In this document: positions 48,629 to 56,315 of the stretch, one piece after another
How the letters are laid out: each line of letters starts with the position of its first letter
Position numbering within the stretch: the first letter of the stretch is position 1
NCBI GenBank assembly: GCA_050117315.1
Contig: JASFMY010000001.1
Span: 62,001 to 126,000, forward strand
DNA: 64,000 bases
Direction of reading: 5' to 3'
Source of the DNA: JANQIV01 sp050117315
Lineage (GTDB): Bacteria; Bacteroidota; Ignavibacteria; Ignavibacteriales; Melioribacteraceae
Position numbers and translations under genes: made by a program
Notes under the pieces: model-generated
Told to the model about the DNA's origin: nothing
What the model saw: the letters and a program-made list of their open reading frames with translations, nothing else
Databases searched by the model: none

Positions 48629-49926
48629 CAATTCCTCTGTAATATAATTTCATTTGAAGAAACTTCTTTAACTATACCGTCAATAGAAGCATGAATATTG
48701 CTTGATATTTTGCCGTCCGCTTTTGCTATTAAATCGTACTTTTTGACATCATCCCCTTTTGTAACAACGGCTACTGCAGGAGAACCGATGTGCTGGTTCA
48801 ACGGGACTTTTACCTGCCCTGGATTAATATTAAGCTCCATCAACGGCCCTTCATCCCTAAACATCAAAACGTCAAGACGCTGTTTCAGTTTTTCAGTCGG
48901 AACTTTTCTATAGTCGTACATCGGATGAACACCGGTCTCCTTTCCATTCCATTTTAAACTTTGTTTATGTGCCAATCGTTTTTCTATTACTGTTGATCCG
49001 CGCGGGTCTAATCCTTCGGGGCATGAATATATTGTACAAAGATTACATTCGCAACAAGAAAAATTGCCTGCATAAATCATTGGCTGATCTTCACGTGTAA
49101 ACATTCTGTTCCGCATAGCAATTTCCGGCCTGACCGGCTGTCCAAGTAGGTACCGGGGACAAAGTTCTGTGCAGAACGAACACTGGTCACAACCGGCTTT
49201 TGCTATACGATCGGTGTCATGAGGTGTACCAAACTTTCTATACGTATTTACGCAATGATGGTCTTCGGGTAAAACAATTAAAGCCCCGGTTCGTTTCGAG
49301 ACAACTTTGTTTAAATCGGATTCCAATTCTCCCATCATTAAACCGCCGGAACGGATGACATAGTTTTGCGAAGTGATCATAAAATGTGATAAAACTTCCG
49401 CAAAACTTGTCCCGATGGGGACTTTAACCGTCGCAGGATTTTTTACTGCTCCGGCGATAGAAACAAATTTCTCTACAACAGGTTTGTTGATCCCTATGTT
49501 ATATAGTGTTTCAACATTTTGCACTACACAACCAACGGAAATTGGAAGCGCACCCGCTTGTACAACTCTGCCTGTTGTCATGTAAATTAAGGTTACTTCA
49601 TCTCCCGCCGGATATACATCTTCTATAGGTACTACAGTAATATTGCCCTTTACTTTTGATCTTAGTAATTCTATTTCTCTGTGATGTTTTTCTTTTATAC
49701 CTATAAGACCTTTTTCTGCGCCGGTGATTTCCATTATTGATTTAAAACCGGATAAAACTTCTTCGCTAAAATGATTTATTAATTCCATATCTTTATGAAG
49801 AAGCGGTTCGCATTCGGCGGCATTCATTATAATAATATCAGGAGCAGAATTTAATTTAACATATGTCGGGAATCCTGCTCCTCCAGCCCCTATCACACCA
49901 ATATTTTTTATTTGATCATTTGTCAT
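48628..49926 (-). CDS. pduS: PduS/RnfC-like electron-transfer flavoprotein
   Basis: 432 residues. 'IGVIGAGGAGFPTYVKLNS' is the Gly-rich nucleotide/FMN-binding opening of the RnfC/PduS family; 'NAAECEPLLHKDMELI' follows. Two ferredoxin-like clusters are present: 'CDQCSFCTELCPRYLLG' and 'CCECNLCTIYSCPEG'. The C-terminal 'VPLNQHIGSPAVAVVTKGD' is the usual barrel-sandwich region. It should reoxidise NADH made by the aldehyde dehydrogenase and pass electrons out through the adjacent PduT-like trimer. It is 11 bp downstream of a BMC-P gene. Confidence 0.93.
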   Translation of the reverse strand: MTNDQIKNIGVIGAGGAGFPTYVKLNSAPDIIIMNAAECEPLLHKDMELINHFSEEVLSGFKSIMEITGAEKGLIGIKEKHHREIELLRSKVKGNITVVPIEDVYPAGDEVTLIYMTTGRVVQAGALPISVGCVVQNVETLYNIGINKPVVEKFVSIAGAVKNPATVKVPIGTSFAEVLSHFMITSQNYVIRSGGLMMGELESDLNKVVSKRTGALIVLPEDHHCVNTYRKFGTPHDTDRIAKAGCDQCSFCTELCPRYLLGQPVRPEIAMRNRMFTREDQPMIYAGNFSCCECNLCTIYSCPEGLDPRGSTVIEKRLAHKQSLKWNGKETGVHPMYDYRKVPTEKLKQRLDVLMFRDEGPLMELNINPGQVKVPLNQHIGSPAVAVVTKGDDVKKYDLIAKADGKISSNIHASIDGIVKEVSSNEIILQRN

Positions 49927-49937
49927 TACAAAAAGTT

Positions 49938-50216
49938 TTACTCTATATCCTTATAATTTATTTTATCAACTATAGCCATAATTAACGTCCTGATAGGAGC
50001 CAACTCCAAATTGAAAACAGACTTAGCAACTCCCGGCGCTCCTCCACAAACAACAATATCACCGATACCTGCACCAACATAATCGAGCGCCACCCATTCA
50101 CTTCCTTGCTCTTCTCCATTGGGGGCAATAGGTTGAACAATAAAAACAATTTTGCCTTTGTAAGCATCATGTTTCTCAACCGATATAACTCTTTTCTTTA
50201 CTCTACCTAAAAACAT
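49938..50216 (-). CDS. BMC-P (EutN/CcmL) pentameric vertex protein
   Basis: 92 residues. 'FLGRVKKRVISVEKHDAYKG' opening, 'VALDYVGAGIGDIVVCGGAP' mid-block and 'IMAIVDKI' close: the EutN/CcmL pattern that caps shell vertices. Its ATG overlaps the stop of the upstream BMC-P gene by one base. It is the most divergent of four BMC-P paralogues here ('GGAPGVAKSVFNLELAPIR' replaces the usual SS.AR segment). Confidence 0.92.
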   Translation of the reverse strand: MFLGRVKKRVISVEKHDAYKGKIVFIVQPIAPNGEEQGSEWVALDYVGAGIGDIVVCGGAPGVAKSVFNLELAPIRTLIMAIVDKINYKDIE

Positions 50217-50479
50217 CAGGCTACCCCGTCTACCAATTCAACAACGCTTGCATTAACAGGAGCAAAACCGGAATCAAAAGCTTGTGTTGCATCCGTACTC
50301 GTTACATAAACTATCCTGTCTCCCGGTGCAGCTATTCTTTGCGGATCGGCAACAACTAAAGGATTTGCCGTTATTTTTCCATCCGAAGAAACCGGCTGAA
50401 CGATGTATAATCGACAGCCGTTTATTTCTTCAACTTTTCGCGAAGCCCAAACAACTCCTGTTACTATTCCTATTTTCAT
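50216..50479 (-). CDS. BMC-P (EutN/CcmL) pentameric vertex protein
   Basis: 87 residues. 'KIGIVTGVVWASRKVEEING' and 'DRIVYVTSTDATQAFDSGFA' fit EutN/CcmL. The start overlaps the stop of the upstream BMC-P gene by four bases (ATGA). It is one of a three-gene BMC-P run (49938-50763). Confidence 0.92.
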   Translation of the reverse strand: MKIGIVTGVVWASRKVEEINGCRLYIVQPVSSDGKITANPLVVADPQRIAAPGDRIVYVTSTDATQAFDSGFAPVNASVVELVDGVA

Positions 50480-50763
50480 TTGGTGTTCTTTAATTTATGG
50501 GTAATTTGAACATCATCTATTATTGCCATTACTACTGCATCTATGGGAGCATTCTTCGTTTCTTCAGTCATTCGTGCCGATGAACCGTAAGAAAGAAGCA
50601 CAAAACTTCCCTCACCCGCTTGAACAGCATCCACAGCTACATGATATGTTTTCAACGGGTTTCCGTTATGATCTACTTCTTTACATAACAATAGTTTCTT
50701 TCCGCTCAAATTTTGATCTTTTTGAGTAGATACAATAGTTCCTATGACTTTGGCAAAAATCAT
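50476..50763 (-). CDS. BMC-P (EutN/CcmL) pentameric vertex protein
   Basis: 95 residues. 'FAKVIGTIVSTQKDQNLSGK', 'AVDAVQAGEGSFVLLSYGSS' and 'DAVVMAIIDDV' are classic EutN/CcmL blocks. It lies 6 bp downstream of a BMC-H gene and overlaps the next BMC-P gene by four bases. Confidence 0.95.
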   Translation of the reverse strand: MIFAKVIGTIVSTQKDQNLSGKKLLLCKEVDHNGNPLKTYHVAVDAVQAGEGSFVLLSYGSSARMTEETKNAPIDAVVMAIIDDVQITHKLKNTK

Positions 50764-50769
50764 AATTAC

Positions 50770-51048
50770 CTATTTACGGTTAAACGAGCTATCCAGTTCA
50801 TCAACAGGACGCGGAATAACCAATTGTGAAAGCACTTCACCGATTCGTGATGCAGCCTCCACACCGGCATCTAAGGCCGAACGCACTGCAGCGACATCAC
50901 CTTCTACCACAAAGGAAACATAGCCGCTTCCTACCTGACGCCACTCTACTAAATCAACATTTGCCGCTTTAACCGCAGCATCCGCACCTTGAATCAAAGG
51001 CGCAAATCCTCTTGTTTCTAAAACTCCAATCGCATTTTTAAGTGCCAT
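50770..51048 (-). CDS. BMC-H hexameric shell protein
   Basis: 92 residues, single BMC domain of the PduA/CcmK type: 'AIGVLETRGFAPLIQGADAA' opening, 'GYVSFVVEGDVAAVRSALDA' and C-terminal 'VIPRPVDELDSSF'. It forms the shell facets. It lies between the aldehyde dehydrogenase (31 bp upstream) and the BMC-P run. Confidence 0.96.
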   Translation of the reverse strand: MALKNAIGVLETRGFAPLIQGADAAVKAANVDLVEWRQVGSGYVSFVVEGDVAAVRSALDAGVEAASRIGEVLSQLVIPRPVDELDSSFNRK

Positions 51049-51079
51049 TTTTATTTCTCCTTAATTACATATTAATTTT

Positions 51080-52507
51080 TTATACAAACCTTAACGAGCC
51101 GTGCGTCATTATACGTCGTTTACGGACAAAGCTAAGAGGTGTACAAATTCCTTCGCCTGTCGGTGTTGCTATTGTGTGAGAGAAGTAAGATTCTCCCAAA
51201 TCTCCTCCGTTACCGCGTAATGTTCCGCCGTTAATAGTATGAACATCACAATCCAACGCTCGTGTATATTTGGTTGCTCTATTCATATCCTTAGTATATA
51301 TGCTGGCCGTATGTTCAAAACCTTGTTCCGCTTTGATAGCCGCGTTTAAACCATCTTCAAAATCTCTTACGCGAACTACGGGAATACAACTTGTCATTTG
51401 TTCCGCTATTACCCACGGATGATTTCTATCGGTTTCACCAAATAAAAGAGGAATGCTATCTGATACATTCATACCAAGCGCTTTTGCAAGTACGCTTGCA
51501 TTTCTTCCAACATAATCTCTATTGATACTCCAATGTTCACCGGAAGCAACCAGCGCAATTTTTGCAAGGTCATCCATTTGTGAAGAACTTAGCTTAACAT
51601 TTCCGGCTTTTTCCATTTCAGCCATAAATCGGTCAAACACAGATTCTACAACAAAGATTTCTTTTTCACCAATACATAGAATGTTGTTATCATAACTTGC
51701 ACTCTTTGTTATTTCTTTGGCTGCTAAAGATAAATCAGCCGTTTCATCAACAAGTACAGGCGGATTACCGGGACCTGCCGCTACAATTTTTTTAGGATAA
51801 CCCATTGCCATCTTAACCATTTGCGGACCGCCGGTAACAGATAAGAACTTTATCTTATCGTGTTCAAACAATGTCTTTGCGGTTTCAAGTGTCGGTTCTG
51901 CAACACAGGTTACCAGGTTTTGCGGCGCACCTGCTTCAACCATATATTGGTTGGCAAGCTGTATAATTTTTGCATTAAGCCTTTTGGCGGAAGGGTGAGG
52001 ATTAAAGGCTATTGTATTACCACCTACAAGTTGAATGATTATATTGTTTATCATTGTTGGACCCGGATGAGTACTCGGTGTTATATTACCAATCACTCCA
52101 AAAGGCGAATATTCATCAACGGCCAAACCGTTTTTACCCGACCATGCTTGGGGACGTAAGAATTCTATTCCCGGACTATTTTTAGCTGCATTTATAAATT
52201 TTTCAATCTTATGCTCTACGCGTCCCATTTTTGTTTCTTCAACAGTTTGCTTTGCAAGCTCTTCTTTATGATCCAGCGACATCTGTCTTACAGCGTCGGT
52301 TATTTTTTTCTTGCACTGAAGACTTCGTTCTCGGAATTCAAGAAAAGCGGTATAAGCAGCCTCAACCGCATCATTCATGTCATCAAAAACGCCCCATTCA
52401 CCTTTGGATGAAATACCGGCTGTCGGCATAGAACTCAAGGTTTCAGACATTACTTTTTGAACAACACTTTCAATAATAACTTTCAGTTGATTTTCATTAA
52501 TCTCCAC
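51080..52507 (-). CDS. pduP: CoA-acylating aldehyde dehydrogenase, PduP/EutE type
   Basis: 475 residues. Oxidises an aldehyde to acyl-CoA with NAD+; here L-lactaldehyde to lactoyl-CoA is inferred from context. The N-terminal 'ENQLKVIIESVVQKVMSETL' is an amphipathic encapsulation peptide, separated by a linker from the catalytic domain. 'FGVIGNITPSTHPGPTMINN', 'VTGGPQMVKMAM' and 'SYDNNILCIGEKEIFV' (catalytic Cys near residue 274) are PduP blocks. 'HTINGGTLRGNGGDLGESYF' is near the C-terminus. Flanked by BMC-H genes. Confidence 0.95.
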   Translation of the reverse strand: MEINENQLKVIIESVVQKVMSETLSSMPTAGISSKGEWGVFDDMNDAVEAAYTAFLEFRERSLQCKKKITDAVRQMSLDHKEELAKQTVEETKMGRVEHKIEKFINAAKNSPGIEFLRPQAWSGKNGLAVDEYSPFGVIGNITPSTHPGPTMINNIIIQLVGGNTIAFNPHPSAKRLNAKIIQLANQYMVEAGAPQNLVTCVAEPTLETAKTLFEHDKIKFLSVTGGPQMVKMAMGYPKKIVAAGPGNPPVLVDETADLSLAAKEITKSASYDNNILCIGEKEIFVVESVFDRFMAEMEKAGNVKLSSSQMDDLAKIALVASGEHWSINRDYVGRNASVLAKALGMNVSDSIPLLFGETDRNHPWVIAEQMTSCIPVVRVRDFEDGLNAAIKAEQGFEHTASIYTKDMNRATKYTRALDCDVHTINGGTLRGNGGDLGESYFSHTIATPTGEGICTPLSFVRKRRIMTHGSLRFV

Positions 52508-52524
52508 AACAAAACTCTCCTAAT

Positions 52525-52827
52525 TTACTTTGCCGGTGCTTTTTCTTTTTTGATTGGCTCAAGAGGAAACTTCGGCAAAAGTTTATCGGAAGGGCGAGGT
52601 ATTATAACTTCTGACTGAACAGTTCCTATGTTTGAAGCAGCCTGCACACCGGCTTCTACAGCAGCTTTTACCGCCGCTACATCACCACGAATAACTATAC
52701 TTACTCTACCGCCGCCTACTCTGATCCATTTTCCTAATTTTACATTTGCAGATTTAACCGCAGCATCAGCGGCCTGAATTCCCGGTGTAAATCCCTGTGT
52801 TTCTATTATACCCAATGCATCTATCAT
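52525..52827 (-). CDS. BMC-H hexameric shell protein with basic C-terminal tail
   Basis: 100 residues: BMC domain ('ALGIIETQGFTPGIQAADAA', 'GGGRVSIVIRGDVAAVKAAV', 'EVIIPRPSDKLLP') plus a Lys/Pro-rich tail 'KFPLEPIKKEKAPAK' that the other two BMC-H copies lack. The tail could face the lumen or the cytosol. Position between another BMC-H gene and the aldehyde dehydrogenase. Confidence 0.95.
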   Translation of the reverse strand: MIDALGIIETQGFTPGIQAADAAVKSANVKLGKWIRVGGGRVSIVIRGDVAAVKAAVEAGVQAASNIGTVQSEVIIPRPSDKLLPKFPLEPIKKEKAPAK

Positions 52828-52839
52828 TTTAATTTCTCC

Positions 52840-53121
52840 TTATTTTTCCACACCGATTAGTTCAAATACTTCTTCATGAGCCGAAGGAATAATGTTAGTG
52901 CAGACCAATTCACCAACTTTAGCGGCAGCATCGGCACCGGCTTCTACAGATGATCTGACGGCTCCTACTTCTCCTCTTACTAATGCGGTAACATAAGCAC
53001 CGCCTATTTCAACACGTTTAACAAGTTCAACGTTAGCTGTTTTAAGCATCGCGTCTATTGCATGAACCGCACCAGTGTTGCCGCGTGTTTCTACAAATCC
53101 TAATGCAACTCCTCGATACAT
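52840..53121 (-). CDS. BMC-H hexameric shell protein
   Basis: 93 residues. 'VALGFVETRGNTGAVHAIDA', 'MLKTANVELVKRVEIGGAYV' and 'VRGEVGAVRSSVEAGADAA' define a BMC domain; the end 'PSAHEEVFELIG' differs from the PRP ending of the other two hexamer proteins. One base separates it from the upstream 53123 gene. Confidence 0.95.
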   Translation of the reverse strand: MYRGVALGFVETRGNTGAVHAIDAMLKTANVELVKRVEIGGAYVTALVRGEVGAVRSSVEAGADAAAKVGELVCTNIIPSAHEEVFELIGVEK

Positions 53122-53122
53122 T

Positions 53123-53446
53123 TTATTCTCCTTTATTTTTATTTGAATAAGTCACAATTAATTGTTTCGTTTTTATTATTATTTTTGCTCCCGGTGTTAT
53201 TACTGTTTTCTCCGGAACTATTATTTCAGTTATTCCGGGATCAATTGAATTCAAATGATTCTCAGTTAGTACCGGCGTTTTATATCCGCTCATATCAATT
53301 TTTAATCGTGTTTTATTTGCAGGCAATTCTTTAGATGAATTTTTCTTTTCAGCAACCGATAAGTCAACTTCTATACCTTGACATGACAAAGCTGTTATAA
53401 CTTCTTTAACAATCAATTCAACCAGTTTTTCTATCGATACTTTCAA
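53123..53446 (-). CDS. Small BMC-associated protein with encapsulation-peptide-like N-terminus (PduM-like?)
   Basis: 107 residues. The N-terminal amphipathic helix 'SIEKLVELIVKEVITALS' looks like an encapsulation peptide. A linker leads to a short beta-rich module: 'YKTPVLTENHLNSIDPG' and 'EIIVPEKTVITPGAK', 'IIIKTKQLIVTY'. This resembles by eye the C-terminal part of PduM, a structural protein of propanediol compartments, but the match is loose. It sits between a BMC-P gene (3 bp) and a BMC-H gene (1 bp), so it is a shell-assembly factor or cargo adaptor. No enzyme motif is visible. Confidence 0.7.
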   Translation of the reverse strand: MKVSIEKLVELIVKEVITALSCQGIEVDLSVAEKKNSSKELPANKTRLKIDMSGYKTPVLTENHLNSIDPGITEIIVPEKTVITPGAKIIIKTKQLIVTYSNKNKGE

Positions 53447-53449
53447 AGC

Positions 53450-53755
53450 TTATTCACCATCTTTGTTTGTTTTTTGATAGATATAATTATTGCCTACAGA
53501 GATTGAATCTATAATACCTACTATTGCGTTATCTATACAAGCCTTATTTGTTTTTTCAGTTAACCGGGCGGAAGAGGAAGAGCATAATAAAACAATATCA
53601 CCTTCACCGGCACTAACTGTATCAATGCATGCTGCAATAGAATTGGTTTCTTCCATTATTTCGTTTAAGTAACGGACAACCATGATTTTTAACGATTGAG
53701 TATTACCCACCTTTTTAGTTGAAACAACATTGCCGATTACTTTGCCGATTTTCAT
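53450..53755 (-). CDS. BMC-P (EutN/CcmL) pentameric vertex protein
   Basis: 101 residues. 'KIGKVIGNVVSTKKVGNTQS', 'CIDTVSAGEGDIVLLCSSSS' and 'IVGIIDSISV' match EutN/CcmL closely. It lies between pduL (2 bp) and the PduM-like gene (3 bp). It has a longer, polar C-terminus than the other three BMC-P copies. Confidence 0.95.
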   Translation of the reverse strand: MKIGKVIGNVVSTKKVGNTQSLKIMVVRYLNEIMEETNSIAACIDTVSAGEGDIVLLCSSSSARLTEKTNKACIDNAIVGIIDSISVGNNYIYQKTNKDGE

Positions 53756-53757
53756 TA

Positions 53758-54477
53758 CTACATCTTCCCGAGAAACTCAACAAAGGTTTCTTCACGAACG
53801 TTAGCCGCATTTGCATCATCGGTATCCAGATGAATTTGAAGCAACCAATTATCATTTATTCTTATTAATACATCTTCAAAAACGGTACTTTTATCACTGT
53901 TGATTTTCACCCTGCAGAAATCACCATCTTTAACGCCAAATGTTTGCGCATCTTTATTCGTCATATGAATATGCCTATTAGCAATTATAGCACACTTCTC
54001 CAAATAAACAGAACCTTTTGGACCAACAAGTGTTAACGGTGCAGCACTTTCGAGAGAACCGGAGTTTGTAACCGGCGGATTAACACCTAAAAAAATTGCA
54101 TCTGTTAGAGAGACTTCAACTTGGTCGTATTTTCTCAGCGGACCGAGAATCCTGACATTCTGTATGCTTCGTAATTTGGTTCCTACAATAGTTAAAGTAT
54201 GTCTTGATGCAAATTCTCCCGGCTGGTATAACGGTCGCATCTCTTCAAATTTAGTATCATTCCCAAATAGTTTATGGAATGTTTCCTCAGTTAAGTGAAT
54301 ATGTCTGTTGGAAACGCCAAGGGGAATTAATGGAAACCCGTTTGAAACCTTAGATAATTTATTATTTTCTTTATTACCGGAAAGTATGTGCTGGACTTCT
54401 TTTACGATTACTTCTACCAGTTGTTCATCCGTAAAGTTTTGTAAACCACTGCCACACGAACATGTTTCTTCCATCAT
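53758..54477 (-). CDS. pduL: Phosphate acyltransferase PduL
   Basis: 239 residues. Converts acyl-CoA to acyl-phosphate, recycling CoA inside the shell. An N-terminal helix 'FTDEQLVEVIVKEVQHILS' is an encapsulation peptide. The two PduL domains carry the zinc-binding 'PLGVSNRHIHLTEE' and 'CAIIANRHIHMTNKDA', with 'PLYQPGEFASRHTLTIVG' and 'RILGPLRKYDQVEVS' between them. The start is the first of two adjacent ATGs, with GGAG upstream. It is the first intact gene of the operon, 135 bp after a decayed isomerase gene. Confidence 0.96.
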   Translation of the reverse strand: MMEETCSCGSGLQNFTDEQLVEVIVKEVQHILSGNKENNKLSKVSNGFPLIPLGVSNRHIHLTEETFHKLFGNDTKFEEMRPLYQPGEFASRHTLTIVGTKLRSIQNVRILGPLRKYDQVEVSLTDAIFLGVNPPVTNSGSLESAAPLTLVGPKGSVYLEKCAIIANRHIHMTNKDAQTFGVKDGDFCRVKINSDKSTVFEDVLIRINDNWLLQIHLDTDDANAANVREETFVEFLGKM

Positions 54478-54612
54478 CAGTTGTTCTACTCCAAAAATTT
54501 TTTATTACAATTCAATACACTTTACAAATATGCTTTGTGTTTATTCTACTATCTTAACTGCTTTTTTATTTTATAATCTATCGTAGATTTTATGTTTGCT
54601 TTAACTCCCACT

Positions 54613-54816
54613 TTAAATTGTTAACAAACTTTGTCTACTTGCTTTTTCAACAGTATTCACAAGTCCCGCGTCAACAATTGCATCTCCATTTTCTTTTAAT
54701 TTATTTGAGATCCCTTCTCTATATTTCTCCAGTCTTTGCTGCAAGCCCGGGAATTGCCCCCAGTAAGTTTCTAACCCAATTGAAAATAAACCTATTTTTG
54801 CTTTCTCATTTTTCAT
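54613..54816 (-). pseudogene. 5' remnant of an L-arabinose/L-fucose isomerase-like gene
   Basis: From the ATG at 54816: 'KIGLFSIGLETYWGQFPGLQ' and 'GDAIVDAGLVNTVEKA' match the start of the arabinose/fucose isomerase family, whose members are about 450-500 residues. The frame ends after 67 residues with unrelated 'RQSLLTI', and nothing further is recognisable before pduL. It is therefore a truncated leftover that now occupies the leader of the microcompartment operon. Confidence 0.75.
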
Positions 54817-54841
54817 AAGGTACTTTTCTCTTTTTATATGC

Positions 54842-54857
54842 ACGTTTTCGAGAACGT
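54842..54857. promoter_or_regulatory. LacI-type operator 5, head of the BMC operon
   Basis: ACGTTTTCGAGAACGT, palindromic except for one pair, embedded in a longer match to operators 2 and 4. It lies 26 bp upstream of the isomerase remnant and about 370 bp upstream of pduL, where it could block the promoter of the whole operon. Confidence 0.75.
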
Positions 54858-54977
54858 TTAAGTTTTAAAATTCTTTTATTACATTTAGTTAAAGTGATAA
54901 ACAAACTATTCGCTATACAAAAAATTATTCCGTCTTCATAATTAATATTGATGAAGAAAATTTATCTAATAAGCATT

Positions 54978-55115
54978 TCAAACTGCGACTTCTCCCTTAC
55001 ATGAATTAAACTTATGAACCCTTCTTTCAGCTATAACTTCATCTAAAAATGTTGCTCCTCTTTCGGCAGCTCTTTTTCCTAATTGTTCTTTGTCACCAGA
55101 AATAACTATATCCAT
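54978..55115 (-). pseudogene. 5' remnant of a glucosamine-6-phosphate isomerase/deaminase (NagB)-like gene
   Basis: 45 codons from the ATG at 55115: 'DIVISGDKEQLGKRAAERGA' and 'TFLDEVIAERR' resemble the N-terminus of NagB/6-phosphogluconolactonase-type proteins, normally about 240 residues. The reading then changes to 'VHKFNSCKGEVAV' and stops. An AAGGT site precedes the start. Function lost. Confidence 0.5.
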
Positions 55116-55143
55116 ATATTACCTTACTATCCTTTAAAAAAGG

Positions 55144-55511
55144 GCTCTTATCGCTAAAAAGGTTGTTTAATAATACGGCCACTACCTTTTCAAAAAAAGG
55201 TACCGACCTATCCATAACATCACATATAATAATATTACCGGAATACTTGTAATAATGATTGTATTTACATTTAAACCCGGAATTAATAACCTCATACCTT
55301 CCTGAACTAAATCGGCAATAAGTCCCACTATACACATAAGTATGTAAGTAAATAATACGAAAGGAACTAATGCCCAAAATAAAGACATCCCATATTTGAC
55401 CCCGGCTTTGTCCATACTTGTGACACTATCTTTCCCGATATTATATTCAATAAGGAATAAACCCGGACCGACAGCACTCATGATGTTCTTTATTTTTTCT
55501 TTTACATTCAT
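55144..55511 (-). pseudogene. Nramp-like transporter remnant, internally deleted and frameshifted
   Basis: 'IMSAVGPGLFLIEYNIGKDS' and 'AGVKYGMSLFWALVPFVLF' are the start of an Nramp-family transporter. The frame then jumps in-frame to a middle segment ('GLIADLVQEGMRLLIPGLNV'), so several membrane helices are missing. After 'GRYLFLKR' it stops; one base removed from the T7 run near 55190 restores 'FFEKVVAVLLNN', as expected for the family. A deletion plus frameshift makes it non-functional. Confidence 0.7.
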
Positions 55512-55572
55512 AGTGTGGCTAAAATTATAACATTAAAAAAGCTTGCATATTTCTTATTTTTACGATACCGAT

Positions 55573-55592
55573 AACGATTTCGAAATCCTTTA
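55573..55592. promoter_or_regulatory. Operator-like palindrome upstream of the Nramp-like remnant
   Basis: AACGATTTCGAAATCCTTTA shares the CG-centred TTTCGAAA core and the AACG left arm with the LacI-type operators, 62 bp upstream of the 55511 start. A weaker match than operators 1-5; it may mark an older operon start. Confidence 0.45.
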
Positions 55593-55769
55593 AGGAAATT
55601 ATCTCTATTTTTTCAAATTGTCAAGAAAAAGTTGAATGTACCCTATAGTTTGGTAAAAAAAGCAATTGATCTATGACTTCAGTATTTCTGTTTAATGCAA
55701 TTTGATTTGGGCAAACACTCTTGTATAAAGAGATAAGACATTCTTCTACAACAACTTAGCTCATTTTGT

Positions 55770-55915
55770 TAAAGTTTCTGCAAAATAAAAAGTCTGTCGA
55801 ACTCGTTTTTTGGGTGAGCCTGTCCGCCGTCTTTTTGGCGGGAAATCTTTCAATTAGAGGATGATTTTAAAGATTTCTCCCTCCGCCATGCCGGCGAGAG
55901 TCTGTTGCAGAACTA
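55770..55915. mobile_element. MITE-like hairpin element, copy 1
   Basis: Begins 'AAAGTTTCTGCAAAATAAAA' and ends near 'GTTGCAGAAC', the same terminal inverted repeat as copy 2 but degenerate. Inner arms 'GAAATCTTT'/'AAAGATTTC' also pair. The middle has GC-rich words not found in copy 2. Beyond it the 55,916-56,300 stretch has a TCATTGCGA...GAAGCAATCTC repeat and a hairpin, with no gene. Confidence 0.6.
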
Positions 55916-56071
55916 TACTTGGTCATTGCGAATCCCGATTTTGGGGATGAAGCAATCTCATTGCTGATAATTTTGGATAAACTCTGTTTTATGAGGTGAT
56001 ATTGCTCATGAAGTACAACCCAAAACCTCAATAAGGACTTATTCCAGGCTTATTTGAGATTTAAATAATTT

Positions 56072-56098
56072 GTTGGAGGGGAGAGCTCCTCCTCCAAC
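56072..56098. repeat. GC-rich hairpin (GTTGGAGG...CCTCCAAC)
   Basis: Near-perfect palindrome GTTGGAGG-GGAGAGCTCCT-CCTCCAAC in AT-rich sequence with no flanking gene. Terminator-like stem without a T-tract. Confidence 0.5.
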
Positions 56099-56315
56099 CT
56101 GTTATGTACAAATATAGCAAAAAATAAAACAAATTTTTATCTGATCACTAAATAATAAGACTTAAGACTAGTGTAATGATTGCTTAATAACCGAAATAAT
56201 ATAATTTTTGTCCTATGGCAAGGACAGGACGAAAATTAAAGCTAAACGCTGAGGACTATAAAATTTACTATATAGAGGACCCACAGTGCAGACCATAGGG
56301 CGGTTATTAGCCCCT

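Noticed and set aside
56215..56298. 27-codon plus-strand frame beginning 'MARTGRKLKLNAEDY', faintly like the start of IS630-type transposases.
   Set aside because: Too short and no further transposase sequence follows; similarity is too weak to call.
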